64,000 bases of DNA, from positions 2,551,001-2,615,000 of the forward strand of contig NZ_CP114871.1 of assembly GCF_027474405.1 (NCBI RefSeq). Direction: 5' to 3'. Each line of letters begins with the position of its first letter. The first letter of the stretch is position 1. The notes under the pieces are model-generated. The model was given only the letters and a program-made list of their open reading frames with translations, was not told where the DNA came from and did not search any database. Source of the DNA: Caulobacter sp. NIBR2454. Its GTDB lineage: Bacteria > Pseudomonadota > Alphaproteobacteria > Caulobacterales > Caulobacteraceae. Below are positions 17,143 through 25,078 of the stretch, one piece after another. The translations under genes and the position numbers were made by a program.

Positions 17143-17194
17143 GCGGATGATGTAAAGGCTGGCGCCCGATCCGACTTGTGAGTTCAAAGCCTAG

Positions 17195-18988
17195 ATGCGT
17201 CCCCCCGTCCTCGCCCTGAAAGACGTCCGTCTCGCTGACGGCGCCAAGATGCTGTTCGACGGCGTGGACCTGTCGCTGGAGCCGCGCGCCCGCGCCTGCC
17301 TGGTGGGCCGCAACGGGGCCGGCAAGTCGACCCTGCTCAAGATCCTCGCCGGCATGGTCGAGGCCGACGCCGGCGACCGCGCCGTCACCCCCGGCGCCCG
17401 CATCAGCGTGGTGGCCCAGGAGCCGCCGATCACCGGCGAGACCCTGCTCGACTACGCTGTCGCCGGCGGCGCCGCGCATTACGAGGCCGAGGCCGCGCTC
17501 CAGGCCTTCGGCATGGACCCGGCCAAGTCCGCTCAAGGGCTGTCCGGCGGCGAAACGCGCAAGGTCGCCCTGGCCCGCGCCTTCGCCGAACAGCCCGACG
17601 TCATCCTGCTGGACGAGCCCACCAACCACCTGGACATCTTCGCGATCCAGATCCTGGAGGAGCAACTTCTGGCCTGCCGCGCCGCGGCCCTGATCATCAG
17701 CCACGACCGCGCCTTCCTGACCCGCGTCACCCAGCGCTGCTTCTGGCTGGAGCACCGCAAGGTCCGCCGCCTCGACCGCGGCTTCGCCCACTTCGACGAG
17801 TGGGCCGAGCAGATCCAGGCCGCCGAGGACGACGAGGCCCGTCGTCTGGACAAGGCCATCGAGCGCGAGAACCACTGGATGGCCCGCGGCGTCACCGCCC
17901 GCCGCGCCCGCAACGAGGGCCGCCGCCGTCGCCTGGTCGCCATGCGCGAGGCCAAGACCGAGCGCCTGAAGGATCAGCGCGGGACCCTCTCCATGGGTCT
18001 TGAGACCGCCGCCGTTTCCGGCACGCGGGTGATCGAGGCCAAGAAGATCAGCAAGGCCTTCGGCGAGCGCGTGCTGCTGAACGACTTCTCCACCCGCATC
18101 CTGCGCGGCGACCGCGTCGCCATCGTCGGCCCCAACGGCGCCGGCAAGACCACCATGCTCAAGATGCTGCTGGGCGAAATCCCGGTGGACTCGGGCGAGG
18201 TGAAACTCGGCTCGGGGCTCGAGGTCGCCTATCTGGACCAGTCCCGCGCCGCCCTGTCCGGCGACGAGACCCTGTGGGAGATTCTGGCGCCCGGCGGCGG
18301 CGACCAGCTTCTGGTGCGCGGCTCGCCCCGCCACGTGGCCGCCTACGCCAAGGAGTTTCTGTTCAAGGACAGCCAGCTTCGCCAGCCCGTCGCCAGCCTG
18401 TCGGGGGGCGAGCGCAACCGTCTGCTGCTGGCCCGCGCCCTGGCCAACGCCGCCAATCTGATGATCCTGGACGAGCCGACCAACGATCTGGACATGGACA
18501 CCCTCGACCTGCTTGAGGACCTGCTGGCCGACTATGACGGCACCCTGATCCTGGTCAGCCACGACCGCGACTTCATCGACCGCCTGGCCACCTCGACCAT
18601 CGCCCTCGACGGTCGCGGAAACGCGGTGGAGACCCCCGGCGGCTGGTCCGACTTCACGCGCCAGAACCCGACCTTCTTCGACGAGCCCAAAGCCGCCGCC
18701 GCGCCGAAAGCCGCCGCGCCCGCCGCCCGCGCCGAGCCCAAGAAGTCGGTGAAGCTGTCCTACAAGGACCAGCGCCGCCTCGAAGAGCTCGAAGCCCTGG
18801 TCGCCAAGCTCCCCGGCGACATCGCGGCGCTGGATGAAAAGCTCGGCGATCCCAACCTCTACACTCGCGACCCCGCCACCTTCGACAAGACCATGAAAGC
18901 CGCCGACGCCGCCCGAGCCCAACTCGCCGCCGCCGAGGAAGAGTGGCTGGAGTTGGAGGAGAAGCGGGAAGCGCTGGCGGGAAGCTAG
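17195..18988 (+). CDS. uup: ABC-F ATPase Uup
   Basis: 597 aa with two ABC domains and no membrane segments. NBD1 has GRNGAGKST, LSGGETRKVALARAF and LDEPTNHLD; NBD2 has GPNGAGKTT, LSGGERNRLLLARAL and LDEPTNDLD. The charged linker and C-terminal coiled coil (about 525-597, RLEELEALVAKL) mark the Uup branch. ABC-F proteins bind the ribosome E site, and Uup helps with stalled translation; it also affects precise transposon excision in E. coli. Monocistronic. It is the first core gene right of the mobile element and is undamaged. Confidence 0.93.
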   Translation: MRPPVLALKDVRLADGAKMLFDGVDLSLEPRARACLVGRNGAGKSTLLKILAGMVEADAGDRAVTPGARISVVAQEPPITGETLLDYAVAGGAAHYEAEAALQAFGMDPAKSAQGLSGGETRKVALARAFAEQPDVILLDEPTNHLDIFAIQILEEQLLACRAAALIISHDRAFLTRVTQRCFWLEHRKVRRLDRGFAHFDEWAEQIQAAEDDEARRLDKAIERENHWMARGVTARRARNEGRRRRLVAMREAKTERLKDQRGTLSMGLETAAVSGTRVIEAKKISKAFGERVLLNDFSTRILRGDRVAIVGPNGAGKTTMLKMLLGEIPVDSGEVKLGSGLEVAYLDQSRAALSGDETLWEILAPGGGDQLLVRGSPRHVAAYAKEFLFKDSQLRQPVASLSGGERNRLLLARALANAANLMILDEPTNDLDMDTLDLLEDLLADYDGTLILVSHDRDFIDRLATSTIALDGRGNAVETPGGWSDFTRQNPTFFDEPKAAAAPKAAAPAARAEPKKSVKLSYKDQRRLEELEALVAKLPGDIAALDEKLGDPNLYTRDPATFDKTMKAADAARAQLAAAEEEWLELEEKREALAGS

Positions 18989-18990
18989 AA

Positions 18991-19179
18991 CCCCTCTCCC
19001 TCGATGGGAGAGGGGCAGGGGTGAGGGTGACAGCGCCGGCCGACTGAATATCCCTTCGCCTCTCCCCCTCAGGGGGAGAGGGTTGGGTGAGGGGGCCGCT
19101 GAACTTCATCCTGCAAGGCGCCAGACGCCGATCCGCCCAAGCCCCTCACCCTGCCCTCTCCCCACAAGTGGGGAGAGGC
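18991..19179. repeat. CT-rich interspersed hairpin repeat, copy A
   Basis: Three stem-loops: CCCCTCTCCC-TCGAT-GGGAGAGGGG (18991-19015), CTCTCCCCCT with GGGGGAGAG (19060-19080), and CCTCTCCCC-ACAAGT-GGGGAGAGG (19155-19178), linked by GGGGTGAGGG and CCCCTCACCC. The two ends also pair with each other over a long range. The unit lies between convergent genes (uup and DUF1905) and probably also terminates transcription. Further copies are at 29076, 30234, 36278 and 63736. Confidence 0.85.
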
Positions 19180-19186
19180 GAACCCC

Positions 19187-19483
19187 CTACATCTCCAACT
19201 CCACCACCACCGCCACCCGATCCCCCGCCGCGATCCCCGCCGCCCGCCGCACGGACGCCTTCACCGGCAGCAGGAACGCCCCCGACTTCCCGCCCGGGAA
19301 GATGGACGTGGACCACACCACCTCGCCGATGCTCGCCCGCACCCGCATGGACCCCCAGCCGCGCGAGTTCGGCCCTCGCAGGGTCTTTATCCCCGCCGTC
19401 AGCTCCTGTGGCAGACTGACGAAATGCCAGGTCGCCTTCTCCCCCGGCCAGATCCAAAGCTCCGTCTCGAATTCGTAGCGCAC
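19187..19483 (-). CDS. DUF1905 protein
   Basis: 98 aa beta-rich domain: FETELWIWPGEKATWHFVSLP, GWGSMRVRASIGEVVWSTSIFP and KSGAFLLPVKASVRRAAG, then a terminal GDRVAVVVELEM strand. These are the DUF1905 hallmarks (WHF, W-TSIFP, LP-K--VR). The family has no established function; it is often fused to YdeI/OmdA-type domains, here alone. Monocistronic, between a repeat cluster and the exported hydrolase. Confidence 0.88.
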   Translation of the reverse strand: MRYEFETELWIWPGEKATWHFVSLPQELTAGIKTLRGPNSRGWGSMRVRASIGEVVWSTSIFPGGKSGAFLLPVKASVRRAAGIAAGDRVAVVVELEM

Positions 19484-19504
19484 GCCTCTATCCCCTTTGG
19501 TCAG

Positions 19505-20506
19505 TTAGCGTCGCGCTGCTTCGAGCACGCGCCCCAAGGCCTCGATCACCACGCCCGGCTTGTCACGCTGAATGAAGTGCTTGGCCTCCGGAACCACGAT
19601 CATCTCGCCGCGGCTAGATCTAGCGGCCAACTCGCGATGGCCGGCCCGCCAATGTTCAACAAACTCGGCGTAGCCTTCGTCGCTATGGGCTTTCTCCCTG
19701 CCGACCACGCCAGCGCTGAGGACCACCACGGGCATGTCGCCGAAGGACCGCCGCGCGGCTCTCGCCTGTCGCCAGCTAAGCGGTTCTTCGCCGACCTTCG
19801 ACGGGAAGTAGTTGCGCGACTGGCTAGCCTCCGCCTCGTACCAGGCCGGCCGACTATGCATGTGCAGAAGATAGGCCTTTTCCGCCGGGGCCCGGTTCGG
19901 CGGTATCTTGAAGCATCCGTGGGATGCCTCTTCGCTGAGCTCCCCTCGACGGGCCTTTTCGGCGCAGCCAGCCAACCAGTCGTATCCCGAATTAATCGCC
20001 GCCAGCTCACGACGTCGCTGCTCTGGATCACGAGGATCGAACTGCCCGGCGAAGCCCGGATCGACTAGCACCAGCCCCGCAACCTCCCTCGGGAAGCGGC
20101 TGGCGTAGAGCGTGGCGTAGAACCCGCCCATGGAGTGGCCCACGATGATGATCGGAGTCTTGATGCCCGCTTTGCGAAGGAGCACCCGTAGATCGTCCGT
20201 GGCGTTCAGGCCGTTGACCGGCTTCTTCGGCGGATCGCTGAATCCGAAACCGGCCCTGTCGTAGAAGCAGGTGCGGGTCAGCTTCGAAATCTCAGGCTGG
20301 AGCTCGCGCCAATTGACGATCGCGCCCTCGCCGCCTTGTTCGAACACTACGGTCGGCGACCCCGCGCCCACGCAATTCAGGTTCAGCCGCCGACCGTTCT
20401 CCAACTCGACGTAGTTGGGGCCGAGGACATCGGCGATCTCTGCATTGACGGTCGTTGGACCAAGGACCAGCCAAGCGAGGAACGGTAGGGCGAGCCGACG
20501 CAGCAT
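19505..20506 (-). CDS. Exported alpha/beta hydrolase
   Basis: 333 aa. The N-terminal signal peptide (LALPFLAWLVLGPTTVNA) implies periplasmic location. The fold shows an FEQGGEGAIVNW oxyanion loop, YDRAGFGFSD, the nucleophile elbow GHSMGG (Ser at about 125), VLVDPGF, and a C-terminal EAKHFIQRDKPG supplying the catalytic His. The substrate is unknown; esterase or lipase-like cleavage is a guess. It is divergent from the GntR-ABC operon, whose operator lies about 90 bp upstream of this start, so co-regulation is possible. Confidence 0.85.
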   Translation of the reverse strand: MLRRLALPFLAWLVLGPTTVNAEIADVLGPNYVELENGRRLNLNCVGAGSPTVVFEQGGEGAIVNWRELQPEISKLTRTCFYDRAGFGFSDPPKKPVNGLNATDDLRVLLRKAGIKTPIIIVGHSMGGFYATLYASRFPREVAGLVLVDPGFAGQFDPRDPEQRRRELAAINSGYDWLAGCAEKARRGELSEEASHGCFKIPPNRAPAEKAYLLHMHSRPAWYEAEASQSRNYFPSKVGEEPLSWRQARAARRSFGDMPVVVLSAGVVGREKAHSDEGYAEFVEHWRAGHRELAARSSRGEMIVVPEAKHFIQRDKPGVVIEALGRVLEAARR

Positions 20507-20592
20507 AAACGATCTCCAGTTGGATCAGGGCCACTCCAAGGGCCGCACGCTCTCCCGTCAATCGCGCGCTCAAGTCTGATTTCAAAATCATC

Positions 20593-20626
20593 TTGCGGTT
20601 TGGTGTTATAGTTGAATATAACACCA
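20593..20626 (+). promoter_or_regulatory. Promoter with palindromic YtrA/GntR operator
   Basis: TTGCGG (20593-20598), a 17-bp spacer and ATATAA (20616-20621) form a promoter upstream of the GntR gene. A perfect inverted repeat TGGTGTTATA-GTTGAA-TATAACACCA (20601-20626) covers the spacer and the -10, so a bound repressor would block polymerase. YtrA-type regulators autoregulate their ABC operons through such GTGT-rich palindromes. Confidence 0.7.
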
Positions 20627-20666
20627 CATCGGCTGCGACATTCCATGCGGCCTCTCGGAACGGACG

Positions 20667-21035
20667 ATGAATCCAGAATGGAACGACAGCCAGCCGATTT
20701 ACCGGCAGATCCGCGACCGGGTCGTCGCGATGATCCTCGACGACCTGCTCAAGGAGGGCGATCCCTTGCCGTCCGTGCGTAACGTGGCCGCCGACAGCCG
20801 GGTCAATCCGCTGACCGTGCTCAAGGCCTATCAGGGCCTGGCCGACGAGGACCTGGTCGAGAAGCGCCGGGGGCTCGGCATGTTCGTCAAAGCCGGCGCC
20901 CGCGACGCGCTGCTCGAAGCCGAACGCCGCAAGTTCCTGACCGAACAGTGGCCTGAAATCCACGCTACCATCCAGCGCCTGGGCCTGACCCAGGACCTGC
21001 TCAACGTCGCCCCCTACACACGCAAGGGAGGCTGA
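20667..21035 (+). CDS. GntR-family (YtrA type) repressor
   Basis: 122 aa. Winged helix at residues 9-78: QPIYRQIRDRVVAMILDDLLKEGDPLPSVRNVAADSRVN, then TVLKAYQGLADEDLVEKRRGLGMFV. The effector domain is replaced by a short helical tail, which defines the YtrA subfamily. Members usually repress a downstream ABC exporter and respond to envelope stress or cell-wall antibiotics. The ATPase gene starts 4 bp after the stop. The perfect palindrome at 20601-20626 is the likely operator. Confidence 0.92.
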   Translation: MNPEWNDSQPIYRQIRDRVVAMILDDLLKEGDPLPSVRNVAADSRVNPLTVLKAYQGLADEDLVEKRRGLGMFVKAGARDALLEAERRKFLTEQWPEIHATIQRLGLTQDLLNVAPYTRKGG

Positions 21036-21038
21036 CCC

Positions 21039-21911
21039 ATGGCCTGCATCCAAGCCCGCGGCCTGCGCAAGGCCTACAAATCCACCGTCGCCCTGGACGG
21101 TATCGACCTGACCGTCGAACAGGGCCGCATCTTGGGCCTGATCGGCCCCAACGGGGCGGGCAAGAGCTCGGCCCTGATGGCCATGCTCGGCCTCATTCCC
21201 TTCGAAGGCTCGCTCAAGGTCCTCGGCCGCGATCCGTGGACCGAGCGCGACGCCCTGATGAGCGACGTCTGCTTCATCGCCGACGTCGCTGTCCTGCCCC
21301 GCTGGATGAAGGTCACGCAAGCCGTCGACTACATGGCTGGCGTCCACCCCCGCTTCGACCGGGCGAAGGCCGAGGCCTTCCTGGCCAAGACCACCATCAA
21401 GCCGGCCAGCAAGGTGCGCGAGCTGTCCAAGGGCATGGTCGCCCAGCTGCACCTGGCTCTGATCATGGCCGTCGACGCCCGCCTGCTGGTGCTGGACGAG
21501 CCGACGCTGGGACTGGATCTGCTCTATCGCAAGGCCTTCTACGACAGCCTGCTGAACGACTATTTCGACGGCGGCCGCACCATCATCGTCTCCACCCACC
21601 AGGTGGAGGAGATCGAGCACATCCTGACCGACGTGGTGTTCATCGATAAGGGCCGCATCGCCCTCGACAGCCCCATGGAGGACCTGGAGACCCGCTTCCA
21701 CGAGGTGATGGTCGCCCCCGACAAGGCCGACGCCGCAAGGGCCCTTGGCCCTATCCACGAGCGCCAGGCCTTTGGCCGCAGCCTGATGATCTTCGACCGC
21801 GCCGACCGCGCCAAACTCGCCAAGCTCGGCGACGTGCGCACGCCCGGCCTGGCCGATCTCTTCGTAGCCATCATGACCCCGCGCCCCCGTGCGCAAGGAA
21901 GCGCCGCATGA
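21039..21911 (+). CDS. ABC-2 transporter ATPase (YtrB-like)
   Basis: 290 aa. Walker A GPNGAGKS (about residues 37-44), a signature reduced to LSKGMVAQLHLALIMA, Walker B LLVLDEPTLGLD, and the H-loop STHQVEEIEHIL. A C-terminal 70-residue extension contains a VMVAPDKADAARALG module as in exporter ATPases. LSKGM in place of LSGGQ is normal for this subfamily. It powers the permease encoded next (4-bp overlap). Substrate unknown; regulator type suggests drug or envelope-stress export. Confidence 0.9.
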   Translation: MACIQARGLRKAYKSTVALDGIDLTVEQGRILGLIGPNGAGKSSALMAMLGLIPFEGSLKVLGRDPWTERDALMSDVCFIADVAVLPRWMKVTQAVDYMAGVHPRFDRAKAEAFLAKTTIKPASKVRELSKGMVAQLHLALIMAVDARLLVLDEPTLGLDLLYRKAFYDSLLNDYFDGGRTIIVSTHQVEEIEHILTDVVFIDKGRIALDSPMEDLETRFHEVMVAPDKADAARALGPIHERQAFGRSLMIFDRADRAKLAKLGDVRTPGLADLFVAIMTPRPRAQGSAA

Positions 21912-22822
21912 GCCTCCCCCTCGACGACATGATCCCCGAAGCTCCGCGCTTCGGCCCCCTGCCGGTCCGCCCGTTCCTGTGGTCGCTGCGCCGAGAGCTT
22001 TGGGAGCACAAGGCGATCTGGATCGCCCCGGCCGCCGTGGCCGCCCTGGTGTTCCTGGGCTTCGTCCTCGGCTCCTTCGGCCTTGCCGAACGCGTCCGCG
22101 AGGCGGAGGCCGGAAGCACCGGCGCCGCCAACCGACTGATGCTGCCCTACGCCGTCTCGGCCGGGGCCAGCTTCGTGGCCGCGCTTCTGGCCGGCGCCTA
22201 TTATTGCCTGGGCAGCCTGTACAACGAACGCCGCGACCGCAGCATCCTGTTCTGGAAATCGCTCCCGGTCTCGGATCTCACATCGGTCCTGTCGAAGGCC
22301 GCCGTGCCTCTGCTGGTCCAGCCCGTGGCGGTGTTCGGCATCATCCTGGCGACACATCTGGCCATGCTGATCTGGGGCACGATCGCCGTGCTGCTGTCCA
22401 ACACCAGCCCGGTGCTGTTCTGGACCAACGCCTTCCCCGGCTTCATGTGGCTGGTGACGGCCTACAGCCTTCCGTTCCTGGCGCTGTGGAACGCCCCCAT
22501 CGTGGCCTGGCTGATCCTGGTCTCGGCCTGGGCCAAGCGCGTGCCCTTTCTTTGGGCCATCTTCCCGCCGGTCATGCTGGGAATCCTGGAGCGGATGGTG
22601 CTCGACACCAGCCACGTCCTCCACTTCCTCAACACCCGCCTGTTCGGCGGCATGGCCCACACCTTCAGCATAAGCGGCGCTGGCGCCCGCCCCATCCGCG
22701 GCATGGAAGACGTCAACATCACGTCCATGCTGGCCGACCCTAACCTGTGGATCGGCCTCGTCCTCGCCGCCGCGATGCTGGCTGGCGCGGCCTGGCTGCG
22801 CCGCCATCGCGAACCGATCTGA
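21908..22822 (+). CDS. ABC-2 transporter permease
   Basis: 304 aa integral membrane protein with about six hydrophobic segments: AIWIAPAAVAALVFLGFVLG (35-54), SAGASFVAALLAGAYYCLG, PLLVQPVAVFGIILATHLAML, AFPGFMWLVTAYSLPFL, VAWLILVSAW, and LWIGLVLAAAMLAGAAWL at the C-terminus. The segment NERRDRSILFWKSLPVSD after the second helix is characteristic of ABC-2 permeases. It overlaps the ATPase gene by 4 bp and completes the GntR-regulated exporter. Confidence 0.88.
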   Translation: MSLPLDDMIPEAPRFGPLPVRPFLWSLRRELWEHKAIWIAPAAVAALVFLGFVLGSFGLAERVREAEAGSTGAANRLMLPYAVSAGASFVAALLAGAYYCLGSLYNERRDRSILFWKSLPVSDLTSVLSKAAVPLLVQPVAVFGIILATHLAMLIWGTIAVLLSNTSPVLFWTNAFPGFMWLVTAYSLPFLALWNAPIVAWLILVSAWAKRVPFLWAIFPPVMLGILERMVLDTSHVLHFLNTRLFGGMAHTFSISGAGARPIRGMEDVNITSMLADPNLWIGLVLAAAMLAGAAWLRRHREPI

Positions 22823-22846
22823 TCCGAGCTGGAGGGGGAGCAACTC

Positions 22847-23506
22847 ATGGACCAGCGACTTCAGGCCATCCTTTTGGCCATCCACATCGCGGCGGGAAGC
22901 GTCGGCCTCGTCTCTGGTCTCTTCTCGATGACCGCTCGAAAGGGCGCCCGCATTCACCGTCTGGCCGGGCAGGCGTTCTTCGTCTCCATGCTGATCATGG
23001 CCGGCTCGGGCGCGATCCTCGCCCCCTTCCGGGAAACGGGCCGCTGGACCAACACCATCGCGGGGATCTTCAGCTTCTATCTGGTGGCCACCGCCTGGGT
23101 CGCGGCCCGGCGCCGCCCCGGACAGGTCGGCCGCTTCGAGATCGCCGCCCTGGCCGGTCCGGTCGCCATCTTGGCCGCGGCGGCATGGTTGGCGGCGACC
23201 GTCGGCGGGTTTCAGATCGTCTATATCTTCGCCGCCCTCGCCCTGATCGCGGCGGTCGGCGACCTCAACATGATCCGCGCCGGCGGCCTCACGCCTGGCG
23301 GCCGGCTGGCCCGGCATCTCTGGCGGATGGGCGTCGCCTTCACCCTGGCGATCCTGGCCTTCTTCGTCGGCCAGCAGGAGTATCTGCCCAAGCCCATACA
23401 AGGCACCGTCCTGGTCGGCGTTCCTGCGATCCTCGCCCTCGGCGCGACCCTGTTCTGGCTGATCCAGCGCACCTGGCCCCGTCGGCGGCGCGTGGCGGCG
23501 GCGTAG
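22847..23506 (+). CDS. DUF2306-like membrane protein
   Basis: 219 aa with about seven hydrophobic segments. The first is AILLAIHIAAGSVGLVSGLFSMTARKGARIHRLAGQAFF: a helix with a His followed by the H-R--G motif of DUF2306 proteins. Function unknown. It starts 24 bp after the permease with GGAGGGGGAG as ribosome site, so it may belong to the same operon. A role with the exporter is speculation. Confidence 0.75.
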   Translation: MDQRLQAILLAIHIAAGSVGLVSGLFSMTARKGARIHRLAGQAFFVSMLIMAGSGAILAPFRETGRWTNTIAGIFSFYLVATAWVAARRRPGQVGRFEIAALAGPVAILAAAAWLAATVGGFQIVYIFAALALIAAVGDLNMIRAGGLTPGGRLARHLWRMGVAFTLAILAFFVGQQEYLPKPIQGTVLVGVPAILALGATLFWLIQRTWPRRRRVAAA

Positions 23507-23530
23507 GGGTTGAGGGCCTTTGCCGAACGC

Positions 23531-24544
23531 CTATCGCGCGGTCACCGCGGCGGCTTCGACGCGGTTGTCCAGCGGGCGTCCGGCCTGGGCGTCAGACAGG
23601 CTTTGCAGGGTGGTCTCGGCGATGGCCGACAGGGCCTCTTCGGTCAGGAACGCCTGGTGCCCGGTGACGAGGACATTGGGGAAGGTCAGCAGCCGCTGGA
23701 ACAGATCGTCTTGGATGATCTCGCTGGACAGGTCCTCGAAGAACAGGTCGGCCTCCTGCTCATAGACGTCCAGGGCCACGCCCCCGACCTTGCCCGCCTT
23801 CAGCCCGTCGATCAGGGCCGCGGTGTCGATCAGCGCGCCCCGGCTGGTGTTGACGATCATCACCCCCGGCCGCGCCCGCGCGATCATGGACGCGTCGATC
23901 AGGTGGCGGGTTTCGGGGGTCAGGGGGCAATGCAGGGTGATGATCTGCGAGCGCTCCAGCAGCTCGGCGCGGTCCACATAGGTCACGCCCAGCGCCTCCA
24001 GCTCCGGGTCGCGGCGGATGTCGGCGGCCAGCACCTCGCAGCCGAAGCCCAGCTTCAGGGCGCGGGCCACCAACGCCCCGATCCGGCCGGTTCCGACCAC
24101 GCCCGCCGTGCGGCCATGCAGGTTGCGGCCAATCAGGCCGTCGAGGGCGAAGTTGTTCTCGCGCACCCGCGCCCAGGCCCGGTGGATCTTGCGGTCCATG
24201 GACAGCAGCAGGCCCAGGGTGAACTCGGCCACCGCATGGGGCGAATAGGCCGGCACGCGGACCACCGCGATCCCCAGACGCTCGGCGGCGGCGAGATCGA
24301 CATTGTTGTACCCGGCGCAGCGCAGGGCGACGATCCGCACCCCCTGCCCCGCCAGCAGGGCCAGGACCTGGGCGTCCAGGCGGTCGTTGACGAAGACGCA
24401 GACCGCCTCGAACCCCCTGGCCAGGGGAACGGTGGCGGCCTCCAGGCGCGGCTCCAGAAAGGTCAGTTCATGGCCGAACCGGTCGTTGGCCTCGGTCAGG
24501 AAGCGATGGTCGTAGGCCTTGGCGCTGAAAACGGCCACGCGCAT
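23531..24544 (-). CDS. ldhA: D-lactate dehydrogenase (2-hydroxyacid dehydrogenase)
   Basis: 337 aa from ATG 24544 with AGGGAG 7 nt upstream; TTG 24548 would add two residues. The Rossmann motif GTGRIG (about residues 150-155) is flanked by the split catalytic domain. The active-site Arg is in VNTSRGALID, the Glu in DVYEQEADLFFED, and the His in VLVTGHQAFLTEEAL. LRCAGYNNVDL and the FFED insertion are typical of fermentative D-LDH. It interconverts pyruvate and D-lactate with NADH in the cytosol. Neighbours suggest no pathway; monocistronic. Confidence 0.88.
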   Translation of the reverse strand: MRVAVFSAKAYDHRFLTEANDRFGHELTFLEPRLEAATVPLARGFEAVCVFVNDRLDAQVLALLAGQGVRIVALRCAGYNNVDLAAAERLGIAVVRVPAYSPHAVAEFTLGLLLSMDRKIHRAWARVRENNFALDGLIGRNLHGRTAGVVGTGRIGALVARALKLGFGCEVLAADIRRDPELEALGVTYVDRAELLERSQIITLHCPLTPETRHLIDASMIARARPGVMIVNTSRGALIDTAALIDGLKAGKVGGVALDVYEQEADLFFEDLSSEIIQDDLFQRLLTFPNVLVTGHQAFLTEEALSAIAETTLQSLSDAQAGRPLDNRVEAAAVTAR

Positions 24545-24583
24545 GTTCAACTCCCTGCCGGAAAGACGTCGAGTAAAGGGGGG

Positions 24584-25045
24584 TCAGGCCGCGGGGGCAA
24601 CGCCTCCTTGGCCAGGCAGGTCAAAGACCTCCAGCCCTGTCGGGCAGGCCAGGGTCTCGTCACCCTCCAGCCGGGCCAGCAGATAAGCCACCGCCTTGAC
24701 CATCTCCTCCGGGCTGTAGGGCTTGGGCATGGAGCCGATCGCCACGGTCTGCGCCGAGCGAGCCCGGCTGACCTGTCCGCTGATCAACAGCACCGGGATG
24801 TTCAGTTCCTTGAGGCTTTCGGCCAGGGCGATACCATCGTCACGTCCCGCCAGCCGGATGTTCACCAGCGCGAGGTCGGGGCGATGTTCGCGCGCGCTCT
24901 CCAAGGCCTCGTTGTGGCGGTCGGTGAGATCCAGCACGCGATAACCGGCGGCTTCCAGTTCATCCCTGAGGGTCATGGCGACGAGAACCTCGTCCTCGAC
25001 GATCATCAGGGTCTTGCCACGCCGGGCTTCCGGGTGAGCCTTCAT
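24584..25045 (-). CDS. Receiver-domain protein lacking the phospho-acceptor Asp
   Basis: 153 aa, one receiver domain with acidic pair VEDE (residues 17-20), the switch Ser in LLISGQVS, and conserved Lys in MPKPYSPEEM. At the acceptor position the sequence is DLALVNIRLAGRDDG, that is Asn62 instead of Asp, confirmed from the codon AAC. Such pseudo-receivers cannot be phosphorylated in the usual way and often work by constitutive binding. It lies 33 bp after a HisKA_2 kinase gene in the same direction and may lock, titrate or localise that kinase. No output domain. Confidence 0.88.
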   Translation of the reverse strand: MKAHPEARRGKTLMIVEDEVLVAMTLRDELEAAGYRVLDLTDRHNEALESAREHRPDLALVNIRLAGRDDGIALAESLKELNIPVLLISGQVSRARSAQTVAIGSMPKPYSPEEMVKAVAYLLARLEGDETLACPTGLEVFDLPGQGGVAPAA

Positions 25046-25078
25046 ACGCTGTTACTTTCCGTCACTCTGGGCAGCCGA

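Noticed and set aside
17063..18922. 619-aa open frame antisense to uup
   Set aside because: Gly/Ala/Val/Gln-rich repetitive translation typical of the complement of GC-rich codons; uup on the other strand has intact ABC motifs.
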